Assembly: GCA_003164275.1 (NCBI GenBank)
Contig: PLSY01000023.1
Coordinates: forward strand, 1-16,835
Direction of reading: 5' to 3'
Length of the DNA stretch: 16,835 nt
DNA from: Acidimicrobiaceae bacterium
Lineage (GTDB): Bacteria; Actinomycetota; Acidimicrobiia; Acidimicrobiales; RAAP-2
The notes under the pieces are model-generated. The model did not search any database and had not been told where the DNA came from. It saw nothing but the letters and a program-made list of their open reading frames with translations. The number at the start of each line of letters is the position of its first letter. The first letter of the stretch is position 1. This document shows, one piece after another, positions 1-6,516 of the stretch. The translations under genes and the position numbers were made by a program.

Positions 1-147
1 CTGGCTGTGATCGACGTGCGAGAGGACGGCCTGTGGCTCACCGAACTCGCGCCCGGCGTGGACGTGGCGACGGTGTTGGCGGCCACCGGGGCGCCGCTGA
101 TACTCAATGAGTTCCTCGCCTTGCCCTCGCCGGCCGACTCCGCCTGA
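1..147 (+). CDS. CoA-transferase subunit B, C-terminal end (partial)
   Basis: The reading frame is open from the first base and stops with TGA at 145-147, giving 48 residues of a C-terminus whose start lies left of the window. The segment reads LAVIDVREDGLWLTELAPG and later ATGAPL, the closing strand-and-helix pattern of 3-oxoacid/3-oxoadipate CoA-transferase B subunits. The complete B subunit at 13062-13763 has the same block (LAVLEITPAGFSLVELAPG), which supports the call from within the window. These enzymes move CoA from succinyl-CoA or another donor to a 3-oxoacid in the cytoplasm, working with an A subunit. The catalytic glutamate would lie in the missing part. A second, distinct CoA-transferase locus therefore sits at the left edge. 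A candidate terminator follows at 161. Confidence 0.75.
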   Translation: MAVIDVREDGLWLTELAPGVDVATVLAATGAPLILNEFLALPSPADSA

Positions 148-160
148 CCTCCGGGGCGAA

Positions 161-190
161 GAGGCCGGCGCCTCGCGCGGGCCTCTTACG
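161..190 (+). terminator. Candidate hairpin terminator after the CoA-transferase fragment
   Basis: GAGGCC (161-166) can pair with GGCCTC (180-185) around a 13-nt loop, 14 nt after the stop codon. The T-rich tail is short (TTACGGTTT), so this is only a plausible intrinsic terminator. Confidence 0.3.
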
Positions 191-391
191 GTTTCGGCGT
201 GCGACTCCTGGAACGGTGACGCAAGGACGAAGTGCCGGTTCCGGTTCGTATTCGGTTCCACAATGCCGCATGGCCCCAGGCCTCGCCCAGCCAGCGGAGA
301 ACGACGCGTTGCATGATCCTTCGCTCCGTTGCTGGCGCTCGTCGTTGCCGTTCCTATCGACCGCTTGGCGAGCCAGAGTCGCGAGGATTTC

Positions 392-604
392 TTATGGTCC
401 CTTGAGCTGTCGAGCGACTCCCGAGGGATCTGGGCGTTTTATCAAGGCGGAGCGAAGACATGCGTTGAGAGCGCTCTTGTTCATGAGATCGAGGTAGCGC
501 AGGGATTCGGTGGCATCGATGACCTCGCTGGTGGACACAGCGAAGCCCAGGCTTTGTCCCTGCTCGCTGCACCGACTGGCGAAGTGGATGTGGGCATGCA
601 CCAT
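392..604 (-). pseudogene. VWA/CoxE-like protein, N-terminal fragment
   Basis: The minus-strand frame starts with ATG at 604 and stops after 70 codons. An in-frame TAA sits directly before the ATG, and GGAG lies 8 nt upstream of it, so the start looks genuine. Residues about 20-55 (SEVIDATESLRYLDL, then LNACLRSALIKRPD) match the N-terminal helical module of CoxE-type von Willebrand factor A proteins, which normally reads like 'vs..e.iDA.raL..vdL.dr..lraaLrasLvkrped'. The metal-binding VWA domain of about 200 residues is missing: after residue 55 the similarity ends and a stop follows, so the gene is broken. In this family the gene usually follows a MoxR-type AAA ATPase. The position where that gene would end is where the IS21 element begins. 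Recognition rests on pattern memory alone, so confidence is moderate. Confidence 0.5.
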
Positions 605-638
605 TTATCTCACTCCGCGGCGGACAAGCGGGTGTCAG

Positions 639-713
639 CGTTCAAGTATTTCCCTAGTGCTTGACGAAGTCGTTCAAGTAATTCCCTACCTCCACGTTCA
701 CGTAATTCCCTAC
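639..713 (+). repeat. Left-end repeat array of the IS21 element (3 units)
   Basis: Three copies of a unit of about 18 bases, CGTTCAAGTAATTCCCTAC with small changes, lie at 639-656, 671-689 and 695-713. IS21-type elements carry several such repeats at their ends, thought to be bound by the IstA transposase. Between units 1 and 2 lies CTTGACGAAGT. Confidence 0.65.
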
Positions 714-720
714 CCCTGAG

Positions 721-738
721 GGTGGGGATCCCCCCACC
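721..738. repeat. GC-rich inverted repeat upstream of istA
   Basis: GGTGGGG (721-727) is the exact reverse complement of CCCCACC (732-738), with the loop ATCC. It lies between the left repeat array and istA. It could form a hairpin in a transcript entering the element from outside and so limit expression from flanking promoters; that role is inferred. Confidence 0.4.
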
Positions 739-792
739 GGGCTCCTTGTTCCACTAATCGCTTCGCTGTCCCCCGAGGAGAGCGAGTCGCTG

Positions 793-2364
793 TTGACAAG
801 GAGAAGTTTTGACGTGAAGGACATCGTCGAGTTGTTGATGCACTGGCATGCCGGCCGCCCGAAAGTGGTGGTGGCTGCCAGCCTGGGAACGGACCCCAAG
901 ACCGTCCGGAAGTACGTGGCCAAGGCCGAGGAGGCCGGGATCTCCCCCGGGGGCCCGCCGCTGTCGCAGGCCGAGTGGGGAGCGCTCGTTCGGGGCTGGT
1001 TCCCCGAGCTGGTCGACGCCCGGGCCCGCAGCCTCACCTACGCATCCGTCCACGAGCACCACGACCGGATCGAGGGGATGCTCGAGACCAACACTGTCGC
1101 AACGGTGCACCAGCGCCTGCGGGACGAGCACGGTCTTGCCGTCGGGATCACGAGCTTCCGCCGCTACGTGTGGCTCGAGTTCCCCGAGCAGGCCACCGCT
1201 GACAAGGTGACCGTCATGCGCCCCGACGTCGAGCCCGGCGAGGAGGTGCAGATCGACTACGGGCACCTGGGCAAGTGGCTCGACCCGAGGACCGGCAAGT
1301 TCCGCCGGGTGTGGGCGTTCGTGATGGTGCTCGCCTTCAGTCGCCACATGTTCGTGCGTCCTACGTTCTCGATGAGCCAGTCCGAGTGGACGGCGGCACA
1401 CGTCGAGGGCTTCGACTACTTCGGCGGTGTGCCTCGACGGCTGATCCCCGACAACCTGAAGACCGGCGTCATCAAGCCCGACATCTACGACCCCGGGCTC
1501 AATCGGTCCTATGCGGAACTGGCCGAGCACTACGGCGTTCTCATCGACCCCGCACGTGCACTGAAGCCAAAGGATAAGGGAGCTGTCGAGGCCGGGGTGC
1601 TGACCGTCGAGCGCTGGGTGCTCGCCCCACTGCGCAACCGGCGGTTCTTCTCGCTCGCCGATCTCAACCAGGCGATCGCCACCCAGGTGGCCATGGTGAA
1701 CACCCGCCCCTTCCGGGGTGAGGCCACCTCGAGACAGGACCTCTTCGACGACCAGGAACGGGCAGCCCTCCGCCCGCTGCCCACCTCCCGCTACGAGCTG
1801 GCGGAGTGGAAGAAGGCGACCGTCAGCATCGATTACCACCTCGCGGTGGACCACCGGTTCTACTCCGTGCCCTACCAGCTGGTGCGTCGGCGCCTCGACG
1901 TGCGGGTGACCACCACCACCATCGAGATCTTCGATGGCCACAAGCGGGTGGCCTCCCACCTCCGAGAGCACGGCGCACGCCGCTACATCACCGACCCGGC
2001 CCACATGCCGAAAAGCCACCGGGCCCACCTGGAGTGGACGCCGTCGAAGCTGGTGGCCTGGGGTGAGGCGGTCTCTTCGGACACCGGGGTGTTCGTCGAG
2101 CGGCTGCTCGAGTCCCGACCCCACCCCGAGCACGCTTACCGGGCCTGCCTCGGGCTGAAGAAGCTCGAACGCCAATACGGGCCAGAGCGACTCTCGGCCG
2201 CGTGTGCCCGGGCGCTCGCCATCGGCTCGATCAGCTACAGCTCGGTCAAGTCGATCCTGGCCGAGGGCCTCGACCGCCTGGCCCTCCCCGGGGACGAGGC
2301 GACCCCGCCGCCCCCCGCCCACGAGAACCTGCGCGGTGCCACCTACTGGAAGGAGGAGGCGTGA
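793..2364 (+). CDS. istA: IS21-family transposase IstA (DDE integrase)
   Basis: A 523-residue protein, typical in length for IstA, the DDE recombinase that cuts and joins the ends of IS21 elements. Residues about 8-45 form a helix-turn-helix (ASLGTDPKTVRKYV) for binding the terminal repeats. The RNase H-like core follows, with catalytic candidates D155 (in QIDYGHLG), D220 (in IPDNLKTGV) and E266 (in KGAVEAGV). The C-terminal part (about 340-410: SIDYHLAVDHRFYSVPYQLV) is the beta-barrel region usual in IstA. The TTG at 793 is chosen because the encoded RSFDVKDIVELL segment looks like the family N-terminus. GTG at 814, with AAGGAG 10 nt upstream, is a good alternative and would shorten the protein by 7 residues. 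The stop overlaps the istB start by one base (TGATG), implying coupled translation. Confidence 0.93.
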   Translation: MTRRSFDVKDIVELLMHWHAGRPKVVVAASLGTDPKTVRKYVAKAEEAGISPGGPPLSQAEWGALVRGWFPELVDARARSLTYASVHEHHDRIEGMLETNTVATVHQRLRDEHGLAVGITSFRRYVWLEFPEQATADKVTVMRPDVEPGEEVQIDYGHLGKWLDPRTGKFRRVWAFVMVLAFSRHMFVRPTFSMSQSEWTAAHVEGFDYFGGVPRRLIPDNLKTGVIKPDIYDPGLNRSYAELAEHYGVLIDPARALKPKDKGAVEAGVLTVERWVLAPLRNRRFFSLADLNQAIATQVAMVNTRPFRGEATSRQDLFDDQERAALRPLPTSRYELAEWKKATVSIDYHLAVDHRFYSVPYQLVRRRLDVRVTTTTIEIFDGHKRVASHLREHGARRYITDPAHMPKSHRAHLEWTPSKLVAWGEAVSSDTGVFVERLLESRPHPEHAYRACLGLKKLERQYGPERLSAACARALAIGSISYSSVKSILAEGLDRLALPGDEATPPPPAHENLRGATYWKEEA

Positions 2365-3122
2365 TGCTCACCAACGCCACCACACAGAAGCTCATCGACC
2401 TGGGATGCAAGACCATGGCCGAAGCGCTGTCCGACCAGCTCGCCAACCCGGGAGGCTTCGCCGAGCTCCCCTTCTGCGACCGCCTCGGCCTCCTCGTCGA
2501 CAAAGAGGCCGATGCCCGCGACTCCCGACGTCTGAAGATGCGGCTCAAGGTGGCGAAGCTCCGCTACCCCGCCTCGGTCGAGGACCTCGACCTCCGGGCA
2601 CCGAGGGGCCTCGATCGGGGCCTCGTGATGGAGCTGGCTGCCGGGTCGTGGGTGACACGCCACCACAACGTGGTCCTCACCGGCCCGACCGGGGTGGGCA
2701 AGTCCTACATCGCCTGCGCACTGGCCCAGGCGGCCATCCGGGCCGGGCACAGCGCCTACTACGTGCGTGCACCCCGGCTCGCCGAAGACCTCGCGGTGGG
2801 ACGGGCCGACGGCCGCTACGGTCGCCTGCTCGCCCACCTGGCCAGGACTGAGCTCGTCGTCCTCGACGACTTCTTGCTCACCCCGGCCTCCGTCGAGGTC
2901 TGCCGGGACCTCTTGGAGGTGATCGAGGACCGTGCCCAGCGGCGCTCGACGATGGTGGTGAGCCAGCTGCCGGTCGATGCCTGGCACCCAGCGATGGCGG
3001 ACCCCACCTTGGGCGAGGCGATCTTGGACAGGCTGCTCCAGGCGTCGCACCGGATCGCCCTTACCGGCCCGTCCATGCGTCGACGGGACCCCGAGGGCGA
3101 CCAACCCGGGAGCGGCGGGTGA
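2364..3122 (+). CDS. istB: IS21-family helper ATPase IstB
   Basis: A 252-residue AAA+ ATPase of the DnaC/IstB type. It binds target DNA and activates the IstA-bound transposon ends. Visible motifs are Walker A GPTGVGKS at about residues 110-117, Walker B LVVLDDF at about 168-174, and a sensor-1-like segment with Ser (TMVVSQLP). The N-terminal helical domain spans about residues 1-75, with RLGLLVDKEADARDSRRL as the usual IstB signature. The start ATG at 2364 overlaps the istA stop and is preceded by an excellent AAGGAGGAGG site 4 nt upstream. The C-terminus ends in a charged, glycine-rich tail (PGSGG). It depends on IstA and is presumably made from the same transcript. Confidence 0.93.
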   Translation: MLTNATTQKLIDLGCKTMAEALSDQLANPGGFAELPFCDRLGLLVDKEADARDSRRLKMRLKVAKLRYPASVEDLDLRAPRGLDRGLVMELAAGSWVTRHHNVVLTGPTGVGKSYIACALAQAAIRAGHSAYYVRAPRLAEDLAVGRADGRYGRLLAHLARTELVVLDDFLLTPASVEVCRDLLEVIEDRAQRRSTMVVSQLPVDAWHPAMADPTLGEAILDRLLQASHRIALTGPSMRRRDPEGDQPGSGG

Positions 3123-3482
3123 TCCTCTGGCTCCGAGTCCTCTTGAGCACCTGGCTGGTCGCCCCCGCAACCAGCGTGGTCGCAGACGTCCAGCCGTCAA
3201 CGGCCCATGAGGACGGCGACCAAACGCCGCCCCGCCCCCGGAGCCGGGGACCCCCACCGGCAAAGCAGTCCGGTCAACGGACGGCGAGGCCCGCCGGCAA
3301 CGGCACCTGCTCCATCCACTCCGACCCCGTCCTATCCGCCCACCACCCGGGCTGAAGAAGCCCGGAACATCCACCGAGCCACCCACCAAACGCCTCGCCG
3401 TCCGCCAACCGCAGAAGCGATCAACCCACGGAGGTTCCCGATCGAGTAGAACAATCACAAGCGACACCCACCCCGGCCGGAA
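3123..3482. other. Non-coding 3' region of the IS21 element
   Basis: A stretch of 360 bases after istB with no credible gene. Possible reading frames are proline- and arginine-rich and resemble no family. It holds a perfect 7-bp stem, CCGGGCT/AGCCCGG with a 5-nt loop at 3347-3365, that could end or slow the istAB transcript, though no T-tract follows. The region is longer than the usual istB-to-end distance in the family. Confidence 0.45.
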
Positions 3483-3543
3483 TCAACCGGAACGGGTGGC
3501 CGGTTTCAACCGGAACGGGTGGCCGAAATCGCCGGAATGCGCA
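3483..3543 (-). repeat. Right-end repeat array of the IS21 element
   Basis: The 20-mer TCAACCGGAACGGGTGGCCG occurs perfectly at 3483-3502 and 3506-3525 (period 23). A shorter degenerate copy (TCGCCGGAA) lies at 3529-3537, next to the proposed terminus. Read inward on the minus strand the unit is CGTTCCGGTTGA(T/A)TCCGGCC, only loosely similar to the left-end unit CGTTCACGTAATTCCCTACC. Confidence 0.6.
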
Positions 3544-3920
3544 GTACACCCACGGCGGTGTCACTGCTCGCAGCACCGGCACGGCTTCTGTGGCAGGTAA
3601 CCGGCAACAAACAACACGGCGGCGGCACGCTTCGTGCCTGGTCACTCCTTGACGAGACAGTCGTCGGCGACGCGGACCAACTCATCAGCCGGTACTTGCA
3701 CCTTGGCGTGTTGGATCGAACCGAGATCCTCGGACTCGCGAGAGCTGGCAAGGTGATGGCGTTGCGGTTCTCTCACACGACCGTGTTCCCCAGGCCGGTC
3801 AGCCTCGCTGAGTACCGTGGCATCATGGCTGAACTCGAACCGGGCGTGGGAACTGCCCACGTGGGACCTCAACCCATGGCTGAAGCGGTGGTCGTGCGCC
3901 TGGCAACATTGTCGGCATGA
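3519..3920 (+). CDS. ASCH/PUA-like protein, 5'-truncated by the IS21 right end
   Basis: The formal ORF of 133 residues starts inside the IS21 terminal repeat (GTG 3519; the next start is ATG 3537), with no good ribosome site. The true N-terminus appears to have been cut off by the insertion. Its body lines up with the ASCH-like protein encoded next to it: LLWQV...LLDETVVG against LLYES...VESTVVG, and GVLDRTEIL...MALRFSHTTVFPRPVSLAEYR against GLTRREYRE...VAINVGRVRQLGEPLTLNELR. This suggests the C-terminal part of a beta-barrel ASCH/PUA-like domain, a fold associated with RNA binding. The stop overlaps the next start as ATGA, so the two were one operon. The missing part could have carried another domain. 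Probably non-functional now; function not assigned. Confidence 0.5.
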   Translation: MAEIAGMRSTPTAVSLLAAPARLLWQVTGNKQHGGGTLRAWSLLDETVVGDADQLISRYLHLGVLDRTEILGLARAGKVMALRFSHTTVFPRPVSLAEYRGIMAELEPGVGTAHVGPQPMAEAVVVRLATLSA

Positions 3921-4381
3921 CGCCGATCGTTCTGTTGTCGGTCCGGTCACAACACGTCGAGCGGCTGCTGTCAGGGGCGAAGACCGTCGAGTTCCGCAGA
4001 CGCCCATGGAAGGTCCCCAATGGAGCGACCGTCCTTCTTTACGAATCGAGGGGTCGTCGAGCGATAGTCGGGTCCCTAATCGTCGAGTCGACTGTCGTTG
4101 GGTCTCGGACTGCCATATGGGCCTCTCATGGAGCCCGATCGGGACTGACCCGACGCGAATATAGGGAGTATTTTGCCGGCGCCACCGTGGCAGTGGCAAT
4201 CAACGTCGGTCGGGTCCGGCAGCTTGGCGAGCCGCTGACCCTAAACGAGCTCCGCCGGCGCAGCCCCACATTCCACGTGCCACAGAGTTATCGGTTCATG
4301 GGCACCGACGAACTTGGCGTCGTTCTGAACGGTGAACGACACTCCCTCCTCGGATTGTCCGTTGCCGGCTCAGCAACCTGA
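3917..4381 (+). CDS. ASCH-domain protein
   Basis: A 154-residue protein with the ASCH pattern. Near the N-terminus it has LLSVRSQHVERLLSGAKTVEFRRRPW (about residues 6-31), containing the G-x-K-x-x-E-x-R motif of the family. After a strand-rich centre (VGSLIVEST) comes a helix-strand module, SGLTRREYREYFAGATVAVAI, then PQSYRFM near the C-terminus, as expected for ASCH. These are PUA-superfamily proteins; some bind RNA, at least one bacterial member is an acetylcytidine amidohydrolase, and many sit in mobile or toxin-antitoxin-like contexts. Its ATG at 3917 overlaps the stop of the truncated upstream homologue, so translation was probably coupled; loss of the operon promoter to IS21 may have left it poorly expressed. 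A specific activity cannot be assigned. Confidence 0.7.
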   Translation: MTPIVLLSVRSQHVERLLSGAKTVEFRRRPWKVPNGATVLLYESRGRRAIVGSLIVESTVVGSRTAIWASHGARSGLTRREYREYFAGATVAVAINVGRVRQLGEPLTLNELRRRSPTFHVPQSYRFMGTDELGVVLNGERHSLLGLSVAGSAT

Positions 4382-4587
4382 AGTTGACCCCTCTAGGCAG
4401 CTACCCAATAGAGGGAATCGGTCTACCGGGTCTCCTGCTGCCACCCACCAGATTGAGGTCGGTCATCCCATATTCATCCCATAAATGTGCGGTTCACGAA
4501 CAGGGACGATGCGACAGTCAATTCGATAAGGCCTGTTCAGAAGGGTCAAGACGCCTCCGGAACCCCCCAGACAGGGATCGGGACCCT
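4382..4587. other. Intergenic stretch before the tRNA fragment
   Basis: About 200 bases between the ASCH gene and the tRNA half with no gene I can support. It contains the AT-richer segment TCCCATATTCATCCCATAAA (about 4466-4485). No integrase gene or fragment could be recognised here. Confidence 0.4.
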
Positions 4588-4632
4588 TTCGTAATGCGTA
4601 GGTCAGGAGTTCGATTCTCCTCCCAGGCTCCA
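4588..4632 (+). pseudogene. 3' half of tRNA-Thr(CGT), probable attachment half-site
   Basis: The sequence has the full 3' half of a tRNA: anticodon loop TTCGTAA (4588-4594; anticodon CGT at 4590-4592), anticodon-stem 3' strand TGCGT, variable loop AGGTC, a perfect T-arm AGGAG-TTCGATT-CTCCT (4605-4621), acceptor 3' strand CCCAGGC, discriminator T and encoded CCA (4630-4632). The 5' half is missing: the bases before the loop (GACCCT) cannot pair with TGCGT, and no acceptor 5' strand (GCCTGGG expected) or D-arm occurs upstream. A clean break in the anticodon loop is what site-specific integration into a tRNA 3' end leaves at the far end of an element. By orientation, the element would lie to the left and the intact tRNA beyond it. 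The fragment itself cannot be a working tRNA. Confidence 0.75.
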
Positions 4633-4634
4633 GT

Positions 4635-4655
4635 TCAGAGGTGGTGTTCCTCTGA
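4635..4655 (+). terminator. Hairpin just after the tRNA fragment
   Basis: TCAGAGG (4635-4641) pairs perfectly with CCTCTGA (4649-4655) around a 7-nt loop, starting 3 nt after the CCA. It is placed where a tRNA gene's terminator would be and may be that of the original tRNA-Thr. No T-run follows. Confidence 0.4.
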
Positions 4656-4888
4656 CCAGTTCCGGTCGCCCTATGTGCATGCCAGAGCCTCAAGCGTTTG
4701 AGCTGGGAGTTTGCAGTACCGGTCCATGCTTTACACCGTGGCACCGACACCTGGTTGGCACGTTCGGGACGCGGCTCCGGTACCTGCTTGACACTTCACG
4801 CCTGACCAGGGTCCACCAGGTGCTTCCCGCCACCTCCTTCGCTGTGGAGCGACACGTCCACAGATACGAAGGTCGCCCTCAGACGCTG

Positions 4889-5188
4889 GTGGAGCTGGGA
4901 CTGGTGGAACAACGGTTGAAGGCAGTACACGAGGTCCTTGACGGGGAGACCGTCATCGACTTGGCCAAGCGCAACGGGGAGACCCGTCAGACCCTTCAGG
5001 GGTGGCTGCGGGGGTTCGCGGACCAGGGAGTCGCCGGACTGGTCGACAGGAGCTCGTGGCCCGATTCCCGCCGGCACCAGATGAGTCCGGAGATCGAGGC
5101 ACGGATCGTCGTTGGGAACGGTGCGGCCGAGCACGGTGCTCGCGAACCTCCTGCGCCTGGAACGGACGTGAGAGTCGTGCCGGTTGAT
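4889..5188 (+). pseudogene. IS481-like transposase, N-terminal remnant
   Basis: From GTG at 4889 the frame encodes the opening of an IS481-type transposase: VELGLVEQRLKAVHEVLDG, then a helix-turn-helix (VIDLAKRNGETRQTLQGWL), then GVAGLVDRSS and SPEIEARIV. After about 75 residues the frame is lost around 5110. Codons in another frame (encoding RPSTVLANLLRLERT at about 5134-5178) seem to continue degenerate transposase sequence before a stop. The DDE catalytic domain of about 200 residues is absent, so this is a dead fragment. Open frame exists upstream to 4673, but it shows no transposase resemblance and is taken as chance. Terminal inverted repeats were not found. Confidence 0.65.
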
Positions 5189-5226
5189 CGGACGCCGCGC
5201 TTTTGGGGACGAACCTTTCTGGATGA

Positions 5227-5703
5227 TCAGGCGTGATCGCGTACGAACTTGAGGATTGCAATGTGTTTCTCTGTGTCGCGCTGCATCAGTTCTACCAAGA
5301 GTCCCCACAGCGTTGTGTCTTTCACATCGCGCAACTCGCGCTGCAACCGCTTGAGCTCGTCGATGTCACGCTCCTCGTTTTCAAGGAGCTCCTCCGCACC
5401 TGCGAGCACCGCTGCACGGTCGGCCCTCTGAAAATCCATGTGCGGGATGTCGGGTTCCTCACGCTTCATCAACCCTTGGGCCTCCAGCGAGTCGGCAAGC
5501 TCGCTGAAGAGACGGTGGTGTCGAACCTCTTCCTCGATTAACAGCTTGACCAGGTACCGAAAGGCCTTGGAGTCGGTCCGCTCCGCCACCTCGGCATACT
5601 TCTCCAACATGGCTCGCTCGGTTTCGACGTGCCCCTTCAGATGTGCGTGGAGCTGCCGTGCCCACGGAGACGGACCAGCACTGGACTCGTCGGTCATCGA
5701 CAC
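5227..5703 (-). CDS. Ferritin-like diiron four-helix-bundle protein
   Basis: A 158-residue, helix-rich acidic protein with the spaced acidic/His motifs of the ferritin-like superfamily: HVETERAMLEKY (about 25-36), EEEVRHHRLFSEL (57-69), LLENEERDIDELKRL (106-120) and MQRDTEKHIAIL (140-151). Candidate metal ligands are E27/E29, E59 with H62, E110 and D143/E145 with H147. Proteins of this shape bind two irons and are usually tied to oxidative-stress or iron handling, as in rubrerythrin-like domains; there is no rubredoxin CxxC domain here. GTG at 5703 is taken as start, with AGGAGGGG 5 nt upstream; the ATG two codons later is also possible. It is alone on the minus strand between transposase remnants yet intact, so it may be a selected stress gene or recently moved cargo. 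Confidence 0.8.
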   Translation of the reverse strand: MSMTDESSAGPSPWARQLHAHLKGHVETERAMLEKYAEVAERTDSKAFRYLVKLLIEEEVRHHRLFSELADSLEAQGLMKREEPDIPHMDFQRADRAAVLAGAEELLENEERDIDELKRLQRELRDVKDTTLWGLLVELMQRDTEKHIAILKFVRDHA

Positions 5704-5817
5704 TATTGCCCCTCCTCACTGCTCGACTTTCTGGTTTTCAGCGTAGCGGGCCGAGCGTTGCCCTAAGGAGTATCCGCTGGGTTGCCGGCACCGCTCGGCA
5801 GACCCGGTCATTGATGA

Positions 5818-6333
5818 CCGCTGACGACTGAGGTCGAAGGCCAGGGCTGGGCCACCGACATGGTGACACTGCTTGCGAACACCTGGCACTGGGTCCTCGA
5901 TCTGAAAGAGGCCGGCGCCACATCGTTCAGCGCCACCGAGATCGCTTCCATCCGATCTGCCTGCGACGTGATCATCGCTGCCGACCGCGTCGCCAACCTG
6001 GCACCACCGCCGTCGGGGAAGCGAGGACGGACGCGAAAGTCCAAAACGGCCAACCTGCTCGGTCGACTCGACCTCTATGCAGACGACGTGCTGCGGTTCG
6101 CCATCGTCTTCCGGGTCAGCTTCGACAGCAACGAGGCTGTGAGACAGGTCCGGATGGTGAAGGTACAACAGAAGATGGCTGGCGGCTTCCGGACGAAGGC
6201 GGGTGCCTGCGCGTGGTTGGTGGTCAGCAGCCACCTCGCCACCGTGATGAGGAATGGCGAGAATCCGCTCGGGACACTCCAGCGCCCGATGGTCGCCGAA
6301 CCATCGATGCCGTCGGCCCCAGACGGCGGCTGA
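5818..6333 (+). pseudogene. IS66-type transposase, C-terminal remnant
   Basis: The frame is open from 5818 (after two stops) to TGA at 6333, about 171 residues, and matches the C-terminal third of IS66 TnpC transposases: a linker with basic residues (PPPSGKRGRTRKSKTANLL), then LRFAIVFRVSFDSNEAVRQVR, MVKVQQKMAGGFRT and a normal-looking end (MPSAPDGG). The first two thirds, including the zinc-finger and the first catalytic residues, are missing. The block normally NNQAER is SNEAVR here, so the conserved glutamate has become valine. Deletion plus loss of a key residue marks it as inactive. Neither IS66 end repeats nor the accessory ORFs tnpA and tnpB are present. Confidence 0.75.
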
Positions 6334-6432
6334 GCGCATCCCAATCTCACCGGACGCCGACTGTTCCGCACCCGACCCGGGTAGTTGAGTTGGCGCCTTC
6401 GTTGCTGCCCGAACGGGGTGAACCGTCACCGC

Positions 6433-6516
6433 GGCGGCACCGATGTCGTCAGCAATCTGGGCATGTTCGGCGTCGAGCAGATCACCGTCATCATCAACCC
6501 ACCAGAAGCTGCGATC
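6433..6516 (+). pseudogene. Fragment of 2-oxoacid dehydrogenase E2 catalytic domain
   Basis: Twenty-eight codons read GGTDVVSNLGMFGVEQ followed by ITVIINPPEAAI. This is close to the strongly conserved block of dihydrolipoamide acyltransferases (GGTFTVSNLGMFGV...FTAIINPPQAAI), the trimer-forming catalytic domain of pyruvate and related dehydrogenase complexes. Outside this block on both sides the frame shows no E2 resemblance, and the catalytic DHR motif expected downstream was not found. It is a scrap of a destroyed gene. The rest of 6334-6770 holds no gene I can support. Confidence 0.6.

Larger units (their letters stand above)
633..3543 (+). mobile_element. IS21-family insertion sequence, apparently complete
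   Basis: This element of about 2.9 kb carries istA and istB in the standard overlapping order, with arrays of short repeats at both ends as in other IS21-type elements. The proposed left end (TGTCAGCG) lies just outside three repeats at 639-713. The proposed right end (TGCGCA) lies just outside two perfect 20-bp repeats at 3483-3525. No convincing target-site duplication could be seen, so both ends may be off by several bases. Both ORFs are intact and carry their catalytic motifs, so the element may still be mobile. It sits between a truncated VWA gene on the left and a gene lacking its start on the right. Confidence 0.75.

Noticed and set aside
754..2322. Long minus-strand open frame of about 520 codons opposite istA
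   Set aside because: It is the antisense of a clear IstA gene in GC-rich DNA, and its translation is low-complexity with no family pattern.
3119..3449. Small Pro/Arg/Thr-rich ORFs downstream of istB
   Set aside because: Low-complexity composition, no ribosome sites and no family resemblance; treated as IS non-coding sequence.
2343..3467. Minus-strand open frame of 374 codons opposite istB and beyond
   Set aside because: Antisense of IstB with Arg/Gly/Val-rich composition and no recognisable domain.
3483..3525. CRISPR-like repeat spacing
   Set aside because: Only two 20-bp copies with a 3-bp gap next to a transposon end; these are IS21 terminal repeats.
633..3543. Exact target-site duplication of the IS21 element
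   Set aside because: The bases flanking the proposed ends do not match convincingly, so no duplication is claimed.
4588..4632. A functional or intron-split tRNA-Thr gene
   Set aside because: No acceptor 5' strand, D-arm or anticodon-stem 5' strand was found in the bases upstream, and no intron structure is visible.
4463..4750. Minus-strand open frame containing GRRIELLTYALR
   Set aside because: This string is the familiar spurious translation of the reverse strand of tRNA 3' halves. It supports the tRNA fragment rather than a protein.
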